A stretch of DNA of 64,000 nt from Pseudolabrys sp. FHR47. Its GTDB lineage: Bacteria; Pseudomonadota; Alphaproteobacteria; Rhizobiales; Xanthobacteraceae. How positions within the stretch are numbered: the stretch's first letter is position 1; every line of letters starts with the position of its first letter. A program made the position numbers and the translations under genes. Where the stretch lies: contig NZ_CP039740.1 in assembly GCF_005153485.1 (NCBI RefSeq), positions 806,001 through 870,000 on the forward strand, written 5' to 3'. Shown piece after piece: positions 52,589-63,448 of this stretch. The notes below the pieces were generated by a model, which did not search any database, had not been told where the DNA came from, and saw nothing but the letters and a program-made list of their open reading frames with translations.

Positions 52589-53860
52589 TCAGAGATACCG
52601 TGGCTCCGGCAGCGGCGAGATCAGCTTACCCTTGTAGCCCTTGGCGCGCAGCTTCGGCGCCAGTTCGTCGGCGATGTGCCAGGAGAAGATGACGGCGGCT
52701 TCCGGCTGGTCGGCGAACAGGCGCTCCTCGTCCACGACCGGGATCGACGTACCCGGCATGCACTTGCCGATTTTCAGGGAGCCCTTGATCTCGCAGACAT
52801 AGTCGATGATGCCGTCGTCGAGCCCGACATAATTAAAGAGGGTCGAGGCGCGCGACGGTGCGCTGATGCCGACAACGCGGGCATTCTGTTCCTTGAGATC
52901 GCGCAGCATCGACAACAGCCGCAGCTTGGTTAGCAGCACGTCGTGTTTGAATTGCTTGAGGCGCTGCGCCATCGCCTCGCCCTGCGGCTCGGCGGCCAGC
53001 ATCTGCTGCACGCTTGCCTGCACCGGGCGCTTGCCCTTGCGGCCGGCATAAACACGGATCGAGCCGCCATGGCTTGGGATCGGCCGCGCATGGAAGACTT
53101 CGAGGCCGTGCATCTCCAGTAGGTATTTCAGGCTGTGCAGCGAATAGTAACGCAGGTGCTCGTGATAGACCGTGTCGTATTGCAGCGTGTCGAGCAGCGG
53201 AATGAGATAGTGCGATTCCGAGATGAAGGCGCCGTCGTCGTCGAGCATTTCGAGAATGCCCTCGACGATCGCATGGACGTCCTCGATATGGGCGAAGCAG
53301 TTCGCCGCGGTGATCACCTTGGCTTTGCCACGCGAAGCGACGACTTCGGCCGCCGCCGCCTTGCCGAAATAGCGCTTGATGGTCGGGATGCCGCGCGAAT
53401 TGGCGATGTCGCCGACATCGGTCGGCTCGATGCCGAGGATGCGGTTGCCGGCCTTCTGGAAGTTCGAGATCAGGGTGCCGTCGTTGGAGCCGATATCGAC
53501 GACGAGGTCTTTGTCGGTGAGGCCGAGCATCGCCGCGCTCTCGCGCTGCAGGTCGGCGAAGTTGTCGCGCAACAGCTTGGTCGTGCCCGAGGTGTAGGGA
53601 TATTCCGGCGGGAAAATGATGACCGGATCGACGGCAAGACCGAGCTGCACCAGGTCGCACTGCCGGCAGTGCAGGAGATCGGTCGGAAACCACGGCTGCT
53701 GCCGCGGCACCTGGCCGATCGGCACCATCTGGTTCACCGGCGGCATGTAGCCGAGCGACAGCACGTAATCGAGCTTCTCGGAGCCGCAGATCTGGCACTG
53801 CTCGACCGGAACGCTGGCGCCGGTGCCCGCGCCGCGCGCGATTTTGGTGGGACCTACCAA
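52589..53860 (-). CDS. Sugar C-methyltransferase-like SAM enzyme
   Basis: A 423-residue three-part methyltransferase: N-terminal zinc-binding segment with CQICGS and CRQCD (Methyltransf_13 type), a central SAM domain with VVDIGSNDGTLI, CFAHIEDVHAIV and the catalytic region YHEHLRYYSLHSLKYLLEMHG, and a C-terminal Methyltransf_14 domain (GISAPSRASTLFNYVG). This is the layout of NDP-hexose 3-C-methyltransferases such as TylCIII. I place the start at TTG 53860 with AGGAG 9 bases upstream, 10 bases after the epimerase stop. Likely acts on a nucleotide sugar. Confidence 0.85.
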   Translation of the reverse strand: MVGPTKIARGAGTGASVPVEQCQICGSEKLDYVLSLGYMPPVNQMVPIGQVPRQQPWFPTDLLHCRQCDLVQLGLAVDPVIIFPPEYPYTSGTTKLLRDNFADLQRESAAMLGLTDKDLVVDIGSNDGTLISNFQKAGNRILGIEPTDVGDIANSRGIPTIKRYFGKAAAAEVVASRGKAKVITAANCFAHIEDVHAIVEGILEMLDDDGAFISESHYLIPLLDTLQYDTVYHEHLRYYSLHSLKYLLEMHGLEVFHARPIPSHGGSIRVYAGRKGKRPVQASVQQMLAAEPQGEAMAQRLKQFKHDVLLTKLRLLSMLRDLKEQNARVVGISAPSRASTLFNYVGLDDGIIDYVCEIKGSLKIGKCMPGTSIPVVDEERLFADQPEAAVIFSWHIADELAPKLRAKGYKGKLISPLPEPRYL

Positions 53861-53870
53861 GTGAATTCTC

Positions 53871-54854
53871 CTAGACCTTCGGCGCCAGATCGGCGTTCTT
53901 CCAGTACCAGTCCAAAGTCGGCTTGAGGCCATCCTTGAGCGGCACGGCGGGCTTGTAGCCGAGGGCACCGAGCTTGGAAATATCCGGGCAGCGGCGCGGC
54001 GCGCCGCCGGCCTGCAGCTTGCCGGGCACGATCTCGATCTCGCGGCCGGCTTGCGCGGCGACGAGGCGCGCGACGTCCGTGATCGACAGCTCTTCCGTGG
54101 TGCCGACATGATAGATGCCGAGGTGCTCGCCCTTGTCGCGCATCACCATGACGCCGGCAACGAGATCGTCGATGTAGCAGAACGAGCGGGTCTCGATGCC
54201 GGTGCCCTGCATCTCAAAGGGCAGAACGCCGGTGGGTTGCGCATCGGCGAGTTTCTTCAGGCGCAGCGCGAACTGCGGCACGACGTGCTCGAAGCCCATG
54301 TCGGGGCCGTAGACATTGTGCGGCCGGAAGATCAGCACGCGCTCGAAATACTTGCGGCCGTAGTTGATCGCCATCAGCTCGCTGATCAGCTTGCCGCCGC
54401 CATAGGAATAGCGCGGATTGAGCACGTCCGGCACCGACAGTGGCGCGGTCTCGTCGGTCGGGATCACCGGCGGCGTCTGATAGACTTCGGACGACGAGGC
54501 GAGGATGAGATTGCCGACGTTATGCTTGCGGCAGGCGTCGATGACATTGATCATGCCGCGTACACCGACATCGAGCACGAGGTCGGGCTGCGTATAGAAA
54601 AACTCGGTGCCGTTGACGAAGGCGAGGTGATGCACCTCGTCCATGCCGGCCGTTGCTTTCGCCACCGTGTCGGCGTCCCGGATGTCGCCGCCGATGAACT
54701 CGATCTCTTCCTCGACGCGGGCGAGGCGGCGCGGCCGGCCACGCGAATTGTCGTCGAGCACGCGCACCTTGGCGCCGGATTTCACCAGCGCCTTCACGAG
54801 CCCCGAGCCGATGAAGCCCGAACCGCCGGTGACCAGAACCTTACGCGCGCTCAT
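53871..54854 (-). CDS. NAD-dependent nucleotide-sugar epimerase/dehydratase
   Basis: A 327-residue extended SDR enzyme. The NAD site is VTGGSGFIGSG (about 8-18), the active site Tyr-x3-Lys is YSYGGGK (the Tyr and Lys four apart), with SSSEVY before it and RPHNVYGPDMG after. Similar to UDP-glucose 4-epimerase and dTDP-glucose dehydratase families. Directly upstream of the C-methyltransferase gene, so the two probably act on the same sugar nucleotide. Confidence 0.9.
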   Translation of the reverse strand: MSARKVLVTGGSGFIGSGLVKALVKSGAKVRVLDDNSRGRPRRLARVEEEIEFIGGDIRDADTVAKATAGMDEVHHLAFVNGTEFFYTQPDLVLDVGVRGMINVIDACRKHNVGNLILASSSEVYQTPPVIPTDETAPLSVPDVLNPRYSYGGGKLISELMAINYGRKYFERVLIFRPHNVYGPDMGFEHVVPQFALRLKKLADAQPTGVLPFEMQGTGIETRSFCYIDDLVAGVMVMRDKGEHLGIYHVGTTEELSITDVARLVAAQAGREIEIVPGKLQAGGAPRRCPDISKLGALGYKPAVPLKDGLKPTLDWYWKNADLAPKV

Positions 54855-54887
54855 TCGATATCTTCCTGTTTCTTTCTTTTCCCTCCT

Positions 54888-55025
54888 CCCGCGTAGTGGT
54901 GGGGAGGGTCGGATTGCTTCGCGTCAGCGAAGCGATCCGGGGTGGGGGCGGGGACGTCGTGCGGTGTCGCTCCCCCCACACCCCTGACCCCTCCCCGCCA
55001 CGCGCAAGGCGCGCGGGGGGAGGGG
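54888..55025. repeat. CCCTCC/GGGAGGG palindromic repeats
   Basis: Intergenic repeats between epimerase and oxidoreductase genes: ccctcctcccgcg...ggggaggg, an inner gcttcgcgtcagcgaagc, then cccctgacccctcccc...ggggggaggggaaagc with a central gccacgcgcaaggcgcgc. Same broad family as 4917-5103. No gene is seen in the roughly 190-base gap. Confidence 0.7.
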
Positions 55026-55045
55026 AAAGCGCACTACTGCGCCAT

Positions 55046-56113
55046 TCAATGATCCTTGGCCACATCGATCCACCGCCCTTCACGGTTCGCGCGCTGGGCC
55101 GCATCGATCAGTTGCTGCACGCGGTAACCGGCCGCGAAATCCGGCGCGGCGTTGGGCTTATAGCGAGGCGCACCGGCGATGGCATCGAGGAATTTGGCTG
55201 CCAGCCGCGAGGCGGGGGCGATGCGGCCGTCGGGGTGTTCGGCGTCTTCGGTGTCGTCGACCGGGACGACGGTCAGGTCGCCGGGCCGCCGGGCGTGGCT
55301 CAGCACGAAGCCGCGCATGTAGTCGGCGGTGCGGTTGTCCAGAACCAGCGTGCCGTTCTCGCCGAAGAATTCAATGCGGTGGCCCTGGCCGCGGAATGAG
55401 GCGCAACTCACGCTCAGGCTCGCCAGCGGGCCGGATGCATACTGCAAGGCCATTGCGACTGTCGTATCGAGATCGTTGTCACCGGGCAGGCCGCCGACCC
55501 GCGCCTGCAGGCCTGCAAGAGGCCCGATGAACCACTCGAGATAATGGAAGCAGTGAGAGACGAAATTGCCGAGCACGCCGCCGCCATCGTCGCGCAAGGT
55601 TTTCCAGTTCCGCATGCGGTTCTGGATCGAATAGTTCTCGACATGCCAGTGCACGGTGACATGGCGCAGCTTGCCGATGGCACCGTCGTCGAGCATCGCC
55701 TTGGCCTTTTGCCAGGCCATGACCTGATGGAAATTGAAATCGACACCGGTCGGCAGGCCGCTTGTCTTTGCGGCTTCGAACATGGCGCGTGCCTCGACGA
55801 GCGTCGACGCCATCGGCTTCTCGGCAAACACCGGCTTGCCGGCGCTGAGCGCGGCGAGCGCGATCTCGGTCTGCAGGCTCGGCACCGTGGCGATCGCTAC
55901 CGCGTCGATGTCCTTGTCAGCAATGAGCGCACGCCAGTCGCCATAGGCTTTCGGCACTCCGGCCGCGCGGGCATGTTCGGCGGTGCGCGCTTCGTTGCTG
56001 CCGGCGAGCGCGGCGACGTGGCAGCGCTCATCGGCACGGAACGCCGGCATCAGCACGGTGCGCCCGTAGTTCACGCCGACAATGCCAAGTCTGATCGGAT
56101 TCTGCTGGGTCAC
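55046..56113 (-). CDS. Gfo/Idh/MocA family oxidoreductase
   Basis: A 355-residue NAD(P)-dependent oxidoreductase. Rossmann motif GIVGVNYGRTVL at the N-terminus, the catalytic Lys in VFAEKPMASTLVEA, and the C-terminal domain with GVLGNFVSHCFHYLEWFIGP containing the conserved His. Members oxidise or reduce sugars, often sugar nucleotides. GTG start at 56113 overlaps the methyltransferase stop by 4 bases (GTGA). Longer frames run back into that gene and are rejected. Confidence 0.88.
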   Translation of the reverse strand: MTQQNPIRLGIVGVNYGRTVLMPAFRADERCHVAALAGSNEARTAEHARAAGVPKAYGDWRALIADKDIDAVAIATVPSLQTEIALAALSAGKPVFAEKPMASTLVEARAMFEAAKTSGLPTGVDFNFHQVMAWQKAKAMLDDGAIGKLRHVTVHWHVENYSIQNRMRNWKTLRDDGGGVLGNFVSHCFHYLEWFIGPLAGLQARVGGLPGDNDLDTTVAMALQYASGPLASLSVSCASFRGQGHRIEFFGENGTLVLDNRTADYMRGFVLSHARRPGDLTVVPVDDTEDAEHPDGRIAPASRLAAKFLDAIAGAPRYKPNAAPDFAAGYRVQQLIDAAQRANREGRWIDVAKDH

Positions 56114-56859
56114 GCGACCCCCTTCGGCTTCTCGCCGAACGTGAAGACGAAAGAACGCAAGCGTTCCATGAACGCGGGCGCAAACAGCACGCTGTCGGTC
56201 AAATTGTAGAGCGGCAGGAGCCAACGCAGTTTCTCGGCGGCGAGATAGCGATACTTCAGGCCGGAATGGAATTCCGTTCCGGTGGTGAGGCCGGCAGCGC
56301 TGAACGCCTCGACAAGATCCCGCGCGACGACAAGGCGTTCGTTGCGCGTTACGCCGATCGACGAGTATAGCGGCGACGAGCGGTCGCGATAGAGATACAT
56401 CGCCGGGTTCATGCGGTTGGGGTCGAAGGCGACAAAGCGGCCACCCGGCTTGAGGATGCGTTTGACCTCCGCGATGCATGCGGTCCAGTCGGGAAGGTGG
56501 TGCAGCACGCCGGCGAGCAGGACGCCGTCGAAGCTTCCATCCGCAAAGGGCAGGTGCTCGATGTCGCCTTCCTGGAAATCGATGCCCGGATGGGCTTCGC
56601 GCGCGATACGGATCAGCTTCGGGCTCAGATCGATGCCGGTGCAATTGAAGCCGCGCCGATGCAGAAGATCGGTGAAGACGCCGGAGCCACAGCCAAGATC
56701 GGCGATGCGGGCGCCGGGCGCAAACGCGCCGAGCCGCGTCGCAATGTCGATGATGCGTTCATTCGTGTCCGGCGTGAACACGTCATAGGCGTTCGACGCC
56801 CCATGGCTGTCGAAGAACGCGATTTCGCTCTCTTTGTTTTGCGACAGGGTGGCCGGCAT
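56110..56859 (-). CDS. Class I SAM-dependent methyltransferase
   Basis: A 249-residue methyltransferase (Methyltransf_11 type). SAM motif I is RIADLGCGSGVFTDLL, then GIDLSPKLIRIARE, FQEGDIEHLPFADGSFDGV and VLHHLPDWTACIAEVKRILKPGGRFV. Start ATG 56859; ribosome site weak. Coupled to the oxidoreductase and divergent from the GT-C-like gene. Substrate unknown, likely a sugar or lipid. Confidence 0.88.
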   Translation of the reverse strand: MPATLSQNKESEIAFFDSHGASNAYDVFTPDTNERIIDIATRLGAFAPGARIADLGCGSGVFTDLLHRRGFNCTGIDLSPKLIRIAREAHPGIDFQEGDIEHLPFADGSFDGVLLAGVLHHLPDWTACIAEVKRILKPGGRFVAFDPNRMNPAMYLYRDRSSPLYSSIGVTRNERLVVARDLVEAFSAAGLTTGTEFHSGLKYRYLAAEKLRWLLPLYNLTDSVLFAPAFMERLRSFVFTFGEKPKGVA

Positions 56860-56975
56860 GAGGCGGCTTCTAGCACGGGCTTTTCGGCGCCGACAATGTT
56901 TCGCCCGACGGCGATTTGTCTTGATTTTCAAGCTCGTTAACCGGCGGGAAGTGGCGGCGGCGGCGCCGTGATGCT

Positions 56976-59111
56976 ATGGCGGGCGCCATGCAGGATATAA
57001 GCCTTGAGGCCGAGCCGCAGCCGCCCCGGACCGGAGGGAAACTCGCCGCCTTCGCGCTTGCCGTTGCCGCCGCCGGTTTGCCGATCAACGACATTGCCAT
57101 CTATGCCGTGCTGGTGCTGGCGGCGGTTGCGATCTTCACCGGCGTCGTCCGTCGCGACCTCAAGTGCTGGGCGGCCGCTGCCGCGGTCGTTGTCGCGGCG
57201 ATCGGCGCGCAGGTGGCGCTGGCGCCGCCGCGCATCGACGAAGGCTTCAATGTGTTCCTGCCCGGCGGCGCACTGGAGCGTGATCTGCCGGCCGACGTCT
57301 ATCGCACCATGGCGGCGGAATTCGACCGGCAATACCCGGCCGAAAAACGTTGCGACCCCAAAGTATTCGGTTGCTGGCGTGGCACCGGCGCGCCGGACCG
57401 GGCCTATGCCTTCGCCGCCGACGGCATCTTTCACAAATCCGATCTGTCGCGATCGGTGACGCGGCTCGATTTTTCCGATCCGGTCTGGCACCGGCTCGGC
57501 TTCATCAACGAGATGCGTTTCAACTGGTATCCGGTCAGCGATGTGCAACGCGCGCGCCGCGATGGCCGGGCCTGGAAAGGCTATGACCGCTGGCACCTCA
57601 CCATGCCGTGGTTCACGATGATCCGGCTGCCGGCCGCCTATATCGGTGGGCAATTGTGCTGGAGCGGCGATCTTCTCTGGGAAGGCGCGGGCGAACGGTT
57701 CGTGCCGCAGGGGAATGGCGGCTGTCGCGCCATTGCGCCGGAAGACGCGGGTCGCCGCGTTTTCGGCATCGCCATCAAGCCGGACACCTTGTCGATGCAT
57801 CTCGAGGGGCCGTTCGACGTGCGGCTCAAGCAATGGCTGCAACCGCTCTTCAAGATTCTTTCGATTGCCACGTTGGTGTTGCTGCTGGTGCGGATACGGC
57901 CGCGCCGCGCCGCCGCGCCGTTGCTTCTGCTCGCGCTGGCTGTTGCCGTCATCGCCGTCGACGACGCAAGCTTTCTTGGCGGCGTGCGTCCTTTCGATGG
58001 CGGCGACGACGGAATGTTCTACGACAGCCTCGGCCGCGACTTGCTGCAGAAGCTGCTGGCCGGGGACTGGCGCGGCTTCCTCGAAGGCGGCGAGAGCGTG
58101 TTCTATTACGGGGGCCCGGCGCTGCGTTATTTCCGTGCGCTGGAGCACATCGTATTCGGCGACACGTTTCTCGGCTATCTCTCGCTCGTTCTGATGCTGC
58201 CGTTGATTGTCCTCGCGCTGTTCCGGCGTTTCCTCGACCGGCCTTGGCCTATGATTCTGGCGCTGCTGTTCGTGGCCGTGCCGCTCGGCGAGATCTTCGG
58301 CACGACGTTCGTGCATTACGCGAAATGGGCGGCGCGCGGTTTCGCCGATCCGGCCTGCTACATCCTGTTCATGGCCGGGCTCGTGGTTCTCGTTGCGCCG
58401 GCGCGCTCCGGTCCGGCCGACCGTTTCGTGCCGGCTTTCTTCGGCGCCTTGCTGATTGCGCTCGGCATCGGCATGAAGCCGCTGGTGGCGCCGGCGGCCG
58501 CGATGTTTCTCGGCGGCGCCGGTCTTGCCGCGCTCTATGGACGGCAATGGCTCCGGCTCGCCGGTATGTGCATCGGCTTCCTGCCGACCTTCTCGATGGC
58601 CTGGCACAACTGGGCGTTCGGTGGCCGCTTGGTGCTCTTCAGTTCGAACGCCCAGGACAGCAATCTGCTGGTGATGCCGCCGTCGGCCTGGGCCGGCGCG
58701 CTGCGCGAAGTCGCGACGTTCGATTTTGCCGGCGGCCTCGCGCATCGTGCGCTGATGCAGGTGCCGAACTGGCTCTCAGGTCCGGCCGAGTCGTATTGGA
58801 CAGTGCCGCTGAACGCCGCCGGCGTTGCCGTGCTCGTTTACGTCGTCCTGCGCGGGCGCATGTTCGATCCGTGGCTGCGGCTCATCGGTGCGGCGGCGCT
58901 GGCGCAGCATCTGGTGGCGATGTTCTACATCGCGACGCCGCGCTACCACTTCCTCACATGGTTCCTGACGCTGCTGGTCGCCGCCGCCTTCATGCAGCGG
59001 GCCGGTTTTCCCTGGCTGGCGCGCTGCTACCCAGCGCTCATGGCGCGGATCATGCGCGTCGTTTGGCCGCCGCGGCTGGCGGCGGCGCTGGCTTGGCTGG
59101 AAGGGCGCTGA
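56976..59111 (+). CDS. Large membrane protein, GT-C glycosyltransferase-like
   Basis: A 711-residue protein with an N-terminal pair of hydrophobic segments, a soluble insert (about 75-290, with C in RCDPKVFGCW and LCWSGD), then about nine to ten membrane helices. Just after the helix near residue 330 lies the acidic motif FDGGDDGMFYD, placed like the catalytic Asp-rich loop of GT-C lipid-linked glycosyltransferases, then GGESVFYYGGPALRYFRALEHIVFGD. I infer a glycosyltransferase; the large soluble insert is odd. ATG 56988 is an alternative start. Divergent from the sugar-modifying genes. Confidence 0.65.
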   Translation: MAGAMQDISLEAEPQPPRTGGKLAAFALAVAAAGLPINDIAIYAVLVLAAVAIFTGVVRRDLKCWAAAAAVVVAAIGAQVALAPPRIDEGFNVFLPGGALERDLPADVYRTMAAEFDRQYPAEKRCDPKVFGCWRGTGAPDRAYAFAADGIFHKSDLSRSVTRLDFSDPVWHRLGFINEMRFNWYPVSDVQRARRDGRAWKGYDRWHLTMPWFTMIRLPAAYIGGQLCWSGDLLWEGAGERFVPQGNGGCRAIAPEDAGRRVFGIAIKPDTLSMHLEGPFDVRLKQWLQPLFKILSIATLVLLLVRIRPRRAAAPLLLLALAVAVIAVDDASFLGGVRPFDGGDDGMFYDSLGRDLLQKLLAGDWRGFLEGGESVFYYGGPALRYFRALEHIVFGDTFLGYLSLVLMLPLIVLALFRRFLDRPWPMILALLFVAVPLGEIFGTTFVHYAKWAARGFADPACYILFMAGLVVLVAPARSGPADRFVPAFFGALLIALGIGMKPLVAPAAAMFLGGAGLAALYGRQWLRLAGMCIGFLPTFSMAWHNWAFGGRLVLFSSNAQDSNLLVMPPSAWAGALREVATFDFAGGLAHRALMQVPNWLSGPAESYWTVPLNAAGVAVLVYVVLRGRMFDPWLRLIGAAALAQHLVAMFYIATPRYHFLTWFLTLLVAAAFMQRAGFPWLARCYPALMARIMRVVWPPRLAAALAWLEGR

Positions 59112-59130
59112 CGGTCAGGCGGGAAGAGGA

Positions 59131-59205
59131 TGGTGCTGCCGGAGTGGATTGAACACTCGACCTCGTCATTACCAATGACGTGCTCTACCACTGAGCTACG
59201 GCAGC
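59131..59205 (-). tRNA. tRNA-Thr (GGT)
   Basis: 75 bases on the minus strand, with encoded CCA. Acceptor GCTGCCG/CGGCAGC, D arm GCTC/GAGC, anticodon stem CGTCA/TGACG around TTGGTAA with anticodon GGT, T arm GAGTG-TTCAATC-CACTC. All stems pair perfectly. Confidence 0.97.
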
Positions 59206-59351
59206 TGAAGGGACGCGAGGGCCGAAGGCCCGGTTCGCGAACGCGGCGGAAACTGCCACAGGCGCCCCTTTAAACGCAAGGCAACTTGGCCGCAAGGCCT
59301 GAAGATAACGTGAACTTGCGAAAGTCGAGCCGGGCCCGATAGATACCCGTC

Positions 59352-59531
59352 ATGACCGGTCCAGACGACCCGCCGAAATCCCGCAAGAATGCCCAGAACG
59401 CCGCCCGTGAGGCGCGTCTGGCGGCCGCCTTGCGGGAAAATCTCAAGCGCCGCAAGGCGCAAATCCGCGACAAGGAGCGGACGCGGACGCAAGCCAGCGG
59501 CGGGACACCCGAATCGGACGATAAGGGCTAG
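59352..59531 (+). CDS. Small basic protein upstream of murA, unknown
   Basis: A 59-residue protein, MTGPDDPPKSRKNAQNAARE, then ARLAAALRENLKRRKAQIRDK and a Ser/Gly/Asp tail. A highly charged helix with many Arg and Lys. Similar short proteins occur before murA in related genomes (recalled), which supports that it is real. Role unknown; nucleic-acid binding is possible from charge alone. Ribosome site weak. Confidence 0.7.
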   Translation: MTGPDDPPKSRKNAQNAAREARLAAALRENLKRRKAQIRDKERTRTQASGGTPESDDKG

Positions 59532-59633
59532 GGCGGGCGGAACCCGAATCGGACTTTCGCCTTAATGCCGGGCGATCAAGGCCGGCGCGGGGGCGGTAAC
59601 CCTCGGCCAAATTTGGCTTTGCGGGGGTCGGGC

Positions 59634-59651
59634 GGGCGGTCTAGACCGCCC
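59634..59651. promoter_or_regulatory. 18-bp palindrome upstream of murA
   Basis: GGGCGGT-CTAG-ACCGCCC, a perfect palindrome 63 bases before the murA start, in a gap of 182 bases. It may be the terminator stem of the small upstream gene (no T-run) or an operator for murA. Confidence 0.45.
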
Positions 59652-59713
59652 CTATATCCAGCCGCACATTGTTTTTGACGTAAACCGGGGGCCTGCGGGC
59701 CGGGGGACGGACG

Positions 59714-61003
59714 ATGGACCGAATTCGTATTGTCGGCGGCGAGAAGCTGAACGGCACCATTCCGATTTCCGGCGCCAAGAACGCCACCTTGCCGCTGATG
59801 ATCGCGAGCCTCCTGACCGCGGACAAGCTCATCCTCGAGAACGTGCCGCGGCTCGCCGACGTCATCCAGCTCCAGCGCATCCTCGGCAATCACGGCGTCG
59901 ACGTCATGATCGCGGGCAAGCGCGCCGGCGCCGATGCTAATGCCGGCCGCACCATCGAACTCTCCGCCGCGACCATCGCCGACACGACCGCGCCCTATGA
60001 GCTGGTCTCGACGATGCGCGCGAGCTTCTGGGTCATCGCGCCGCTGGTGGCGCGCATGGGCATCGCCAAGGTGTCGATGCCGGGCGGCTGCGCCATTGGC
60101 ACGCGGCCGGTCGATCTCTTGATCATGGCGCTGGAGAAGCTGGGCGCCGAGATCGAGATCGAGGGCGGCTATGTGATCGCCCGCGCGCCGAACGGCCTGC
60201 GCGGCGGCGAAATCAATTTCCCCAAAGTGACGGTGAGCGGCACGCATACGGCGCTGATGGCGGCCGTGCTCGCCCGCGGCACCACGGTGATCGACAATGC
60301 CGCGCGCGAGCCGGAAATCGGCGATGTCGCCGATTGCCTCAACAAGATGGGTGCCAAGGTATCGGGCATCGGCACCTCGCGTCTGGTCGTCGAGGGAGTC
60401 GCCAAACTCAACGGCGCGCGGCACCAGGTGCTCCCGGACCGTATCGAGACCGGCACCTACGCCATGGCCGTCGCCATGACCGGCGGCGACGTGATGCTGC
60501 AGAACGCGCGGCCCGAACTGCTGCAGGCGGCGCTCGATGTCATCGCTCAGGCCGGCGCCACCGTGACCACGACCAACGAAGGCATCCGCATCACCCGCAA
60601 TGGCGCCGGCATCAAGCCGGTCGATGTGACGACCGCGCCGTTCCCCGGCTTCCCGACCGATCTGCAGGCGCAGCTGATGGCGCTGATGACGCGCGCCGAG
60701 GGCACCTCGCACATCACCGAGACCATCTTCGAGAACCGCTTCATGCATGTGCAGGAGCTGGCGCGACTCGGCGCCCGCATCCAGCTCGACGGCATGCGGG
60801 CCACCATCGAAGGCGTCAAGCGCCTCAAGGGCGCGCCGGTGATGGCGACCGATCTGCGCGCCTCGGTGTCGCTGGTCATCGCTGCGCTCGCCGCCGAAGG
60901 CGAGACCATCGTCAACCGCGTCTACCACCTCGATCGCGGCTTCGAGAAGCTCGAGGAAAAGTTAGGGCGCTGCGGCGCCAAGATCGAGCGCATCAGCGGG
61001 TAG
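59714..61003 (+). CDS. murA: UDP-N-acetylglucosamine 1-carboxyvinyltransferase
   Basis: First committed step of peptidoglycan synthesis; target of fosfomycin. 429 residues with Lys22-Asn23 in [11 protein letters not shown], the reactive Cys126 in [14 protein letters not shown] (so the enzyme should be fosfomycin-sensitive), and [16 protein letters not shown]. It starts MDRIRIVGG. Followed by DUF2948 and hisD, the standard alphaproteobacterial order. Confidence 0.97.
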   Translation: MDRIRIVGGEKLNGTIPISGAKNATLPLMIASLLTADKLILENVPRLADVIQLQRILGNHGVDVMIAGKRAGADANAGRTIELSAATIADTTAPYELVSTMRASFWVIAPLVARMGIAKVSMPGGCAIGTRPVDLLIMALEKLGAEIEIEGGYVIARAPNGLRGGEINFPKVTVSGTHTALMAAVLARGTTVIDNAAREPEIGDVADCLNKMGAKVSGIGTSRLVVEGVAKLNGARHQVLPDRIETGTYAMAVAMTGGDVMLQNARPELLQAALDVIAQAGATVTTTNEGIRITRNGAGIKPVDVTTAPFPGFPTDLQAQLMALMTRAEGTSHITETIFENRFMHVQELARLGARIQLDGMRATIEGVKRLKGAPVMATDLRASVSLVIAALAAEGETIVNRVYHLDRGFEKLEEKLGRCGAKIERISG

Positions 61004-61062
61004 GTCACGTCCCTTGCGGCCCGCCCGGGCGCTGCCTAGCTTGTCGGCAAGGGAGCGCCGCC

Positions 61063-61518
61063 ATGGACCGGGTAGCCGAACCTCTGAAATTTACCGTCCT
61101 CGACGAGGAGGACCTCGAAGTCGTCTCGACCCACCTGCAGGACGCGGTGATCAAGGTCGCCGATGTCATCTGGCAGCCGCAGGCCAAGCGCCTGGTGCTC
61201 GGGGTCAACCGCTTCGACTGGGAGCAGGCGGTCGCCGACAAACCGCAGAACTGCCGCCGCCGCGCCGCCCTGCGCTTCGAGCGGGTGCAGTCCTTTAAAT
61301 GTCGCGGCGTCGATCCGGCCGGCAAGGACGGTGTCCTCAACCTGCTGGCCGTCGAATTCAAGGAAACCGAGGCGCCGTCCGGCGCCGTGACCCTCATCTT
61401 CTCCGGTGATGCCGCCATGCGGCTCGAGGTCGAATGCCTGGAGGCCGAACTGGTCGATCTCGGCCCGGTCTGGAACTGCACTGGCCGCCCGGTCCATGCC
61501 GTCGAGGCCAAGGACTGA
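61063..61518 (+). CDS. DUF2948 family protein
   Basis: A 151-residue protein with FTVLDEEDLEVVSTHLQDAVIKV at the N-terminus, VNRFDWEQ, and a C-terminal ECLEAELVDLGPVW. It matches DUF2948, found between murA and hisD in alphaproteobacteria. ATG 61063 has GGGAG upstream. Function unknown. Confidence 0.92.
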   Translation: MDRVAEPLKFTVLDEEDLEVVSTHLQDAVIKVADVIWQPQAKRLVLGVNRFDWEQAVADKPQNCRRRAALRFERVQSFKCRGVDPAGKDGVLNLLAVEFKETEAPSGAVTLIFSGDAAMRLEVECLEAELVDLGPVWNCTGRPVHAVEAKD

Positions 61519-61613
61519 CGGCCCCGGCGCCTGGCCCGGTTGACGGATCGGCGGCTGCGCGCCATTGACCATGGGCCTTCACTGAAAGCCTCGCCTTCCG
61601 GCCGGATTGACCC

Positions 61614-62915
<1,302 letters not shown>

Positions 62916-62916
62916 C

Positions 62917-63408
62917 ATGACCGACAAGAAGAAGCCCGTGATGAAGCAGCGCCTGGTCGGCGTCACTTTGGATGAGGCTTCGATTGGCCGCTCCAATCCG
63001 GACGTCGAGCATGAGCGGGCGGTCGCCATCTACGATCTGCTTGAGCTCAACCAGTTCGCGCCGGTCGGCCATGACGGCGGGCCCTATACGTTGCACCTGA
63101 GCATCAACGATAACCGCCTGGTCTTCGACATTCGCAGCGAGGACGGCACGCCGGTGGTCGCGCATCTGTTCTCGCTATCGCCTTTGCGCCGGATCGTGAA
63201 GGACTACTACATGATCTGCGACAGCTATTATCAGGCCATCCGCACCGCGACGCCGGACAAGATCGAGGCCATCGATATGGGCCGGCGCGGCATTCACAAC
63301 GAGGGTTCGCGTATCCTGATCGAGCGGCTCAAGGACAAGGTGACGGTGGACATGGACACCGCGCGCCGCCTGTTCACGCTGATCTGCGTCTTGCACTGGA
63401 AGGGGTGA
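62917..63408 (+). CDS. UPF0262 family protein
   Basis: A 163-residue protein with [45 protein letters not shown] and [23 protein letters not shown]0262 lies after hisD in most alphaproteobacteria. Function unknown. The last residues are VLHWKG. Very likely co-translated with hisD. Confidence 0.93.
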   Translation: MTDKKKPVMKQRLVGVTLDEASIGRSNPDVEHERAVAIYDLLELNQFAPVGHDGGPYTLHLSINDNRLVFDIRSEDGTPVVAHLFSLSPLRRIVKDYYMICDSYYQAIRTATPDKIEAIDMGRRGIHNEGSRILIERLKDKVTVDMDTARRLFTLICVLHWKG

Positions 63409-63448
63409 CGCTGATGCGTTGCGCCTCCGTTCGCCGGAATGACGACTG

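Noticed and set aside
59131..59205. Island boundary at tRNA-Thr
   Set aside because: No integrase or duplicated tRNA end seen; murA and hisD cluster follows in normal order.
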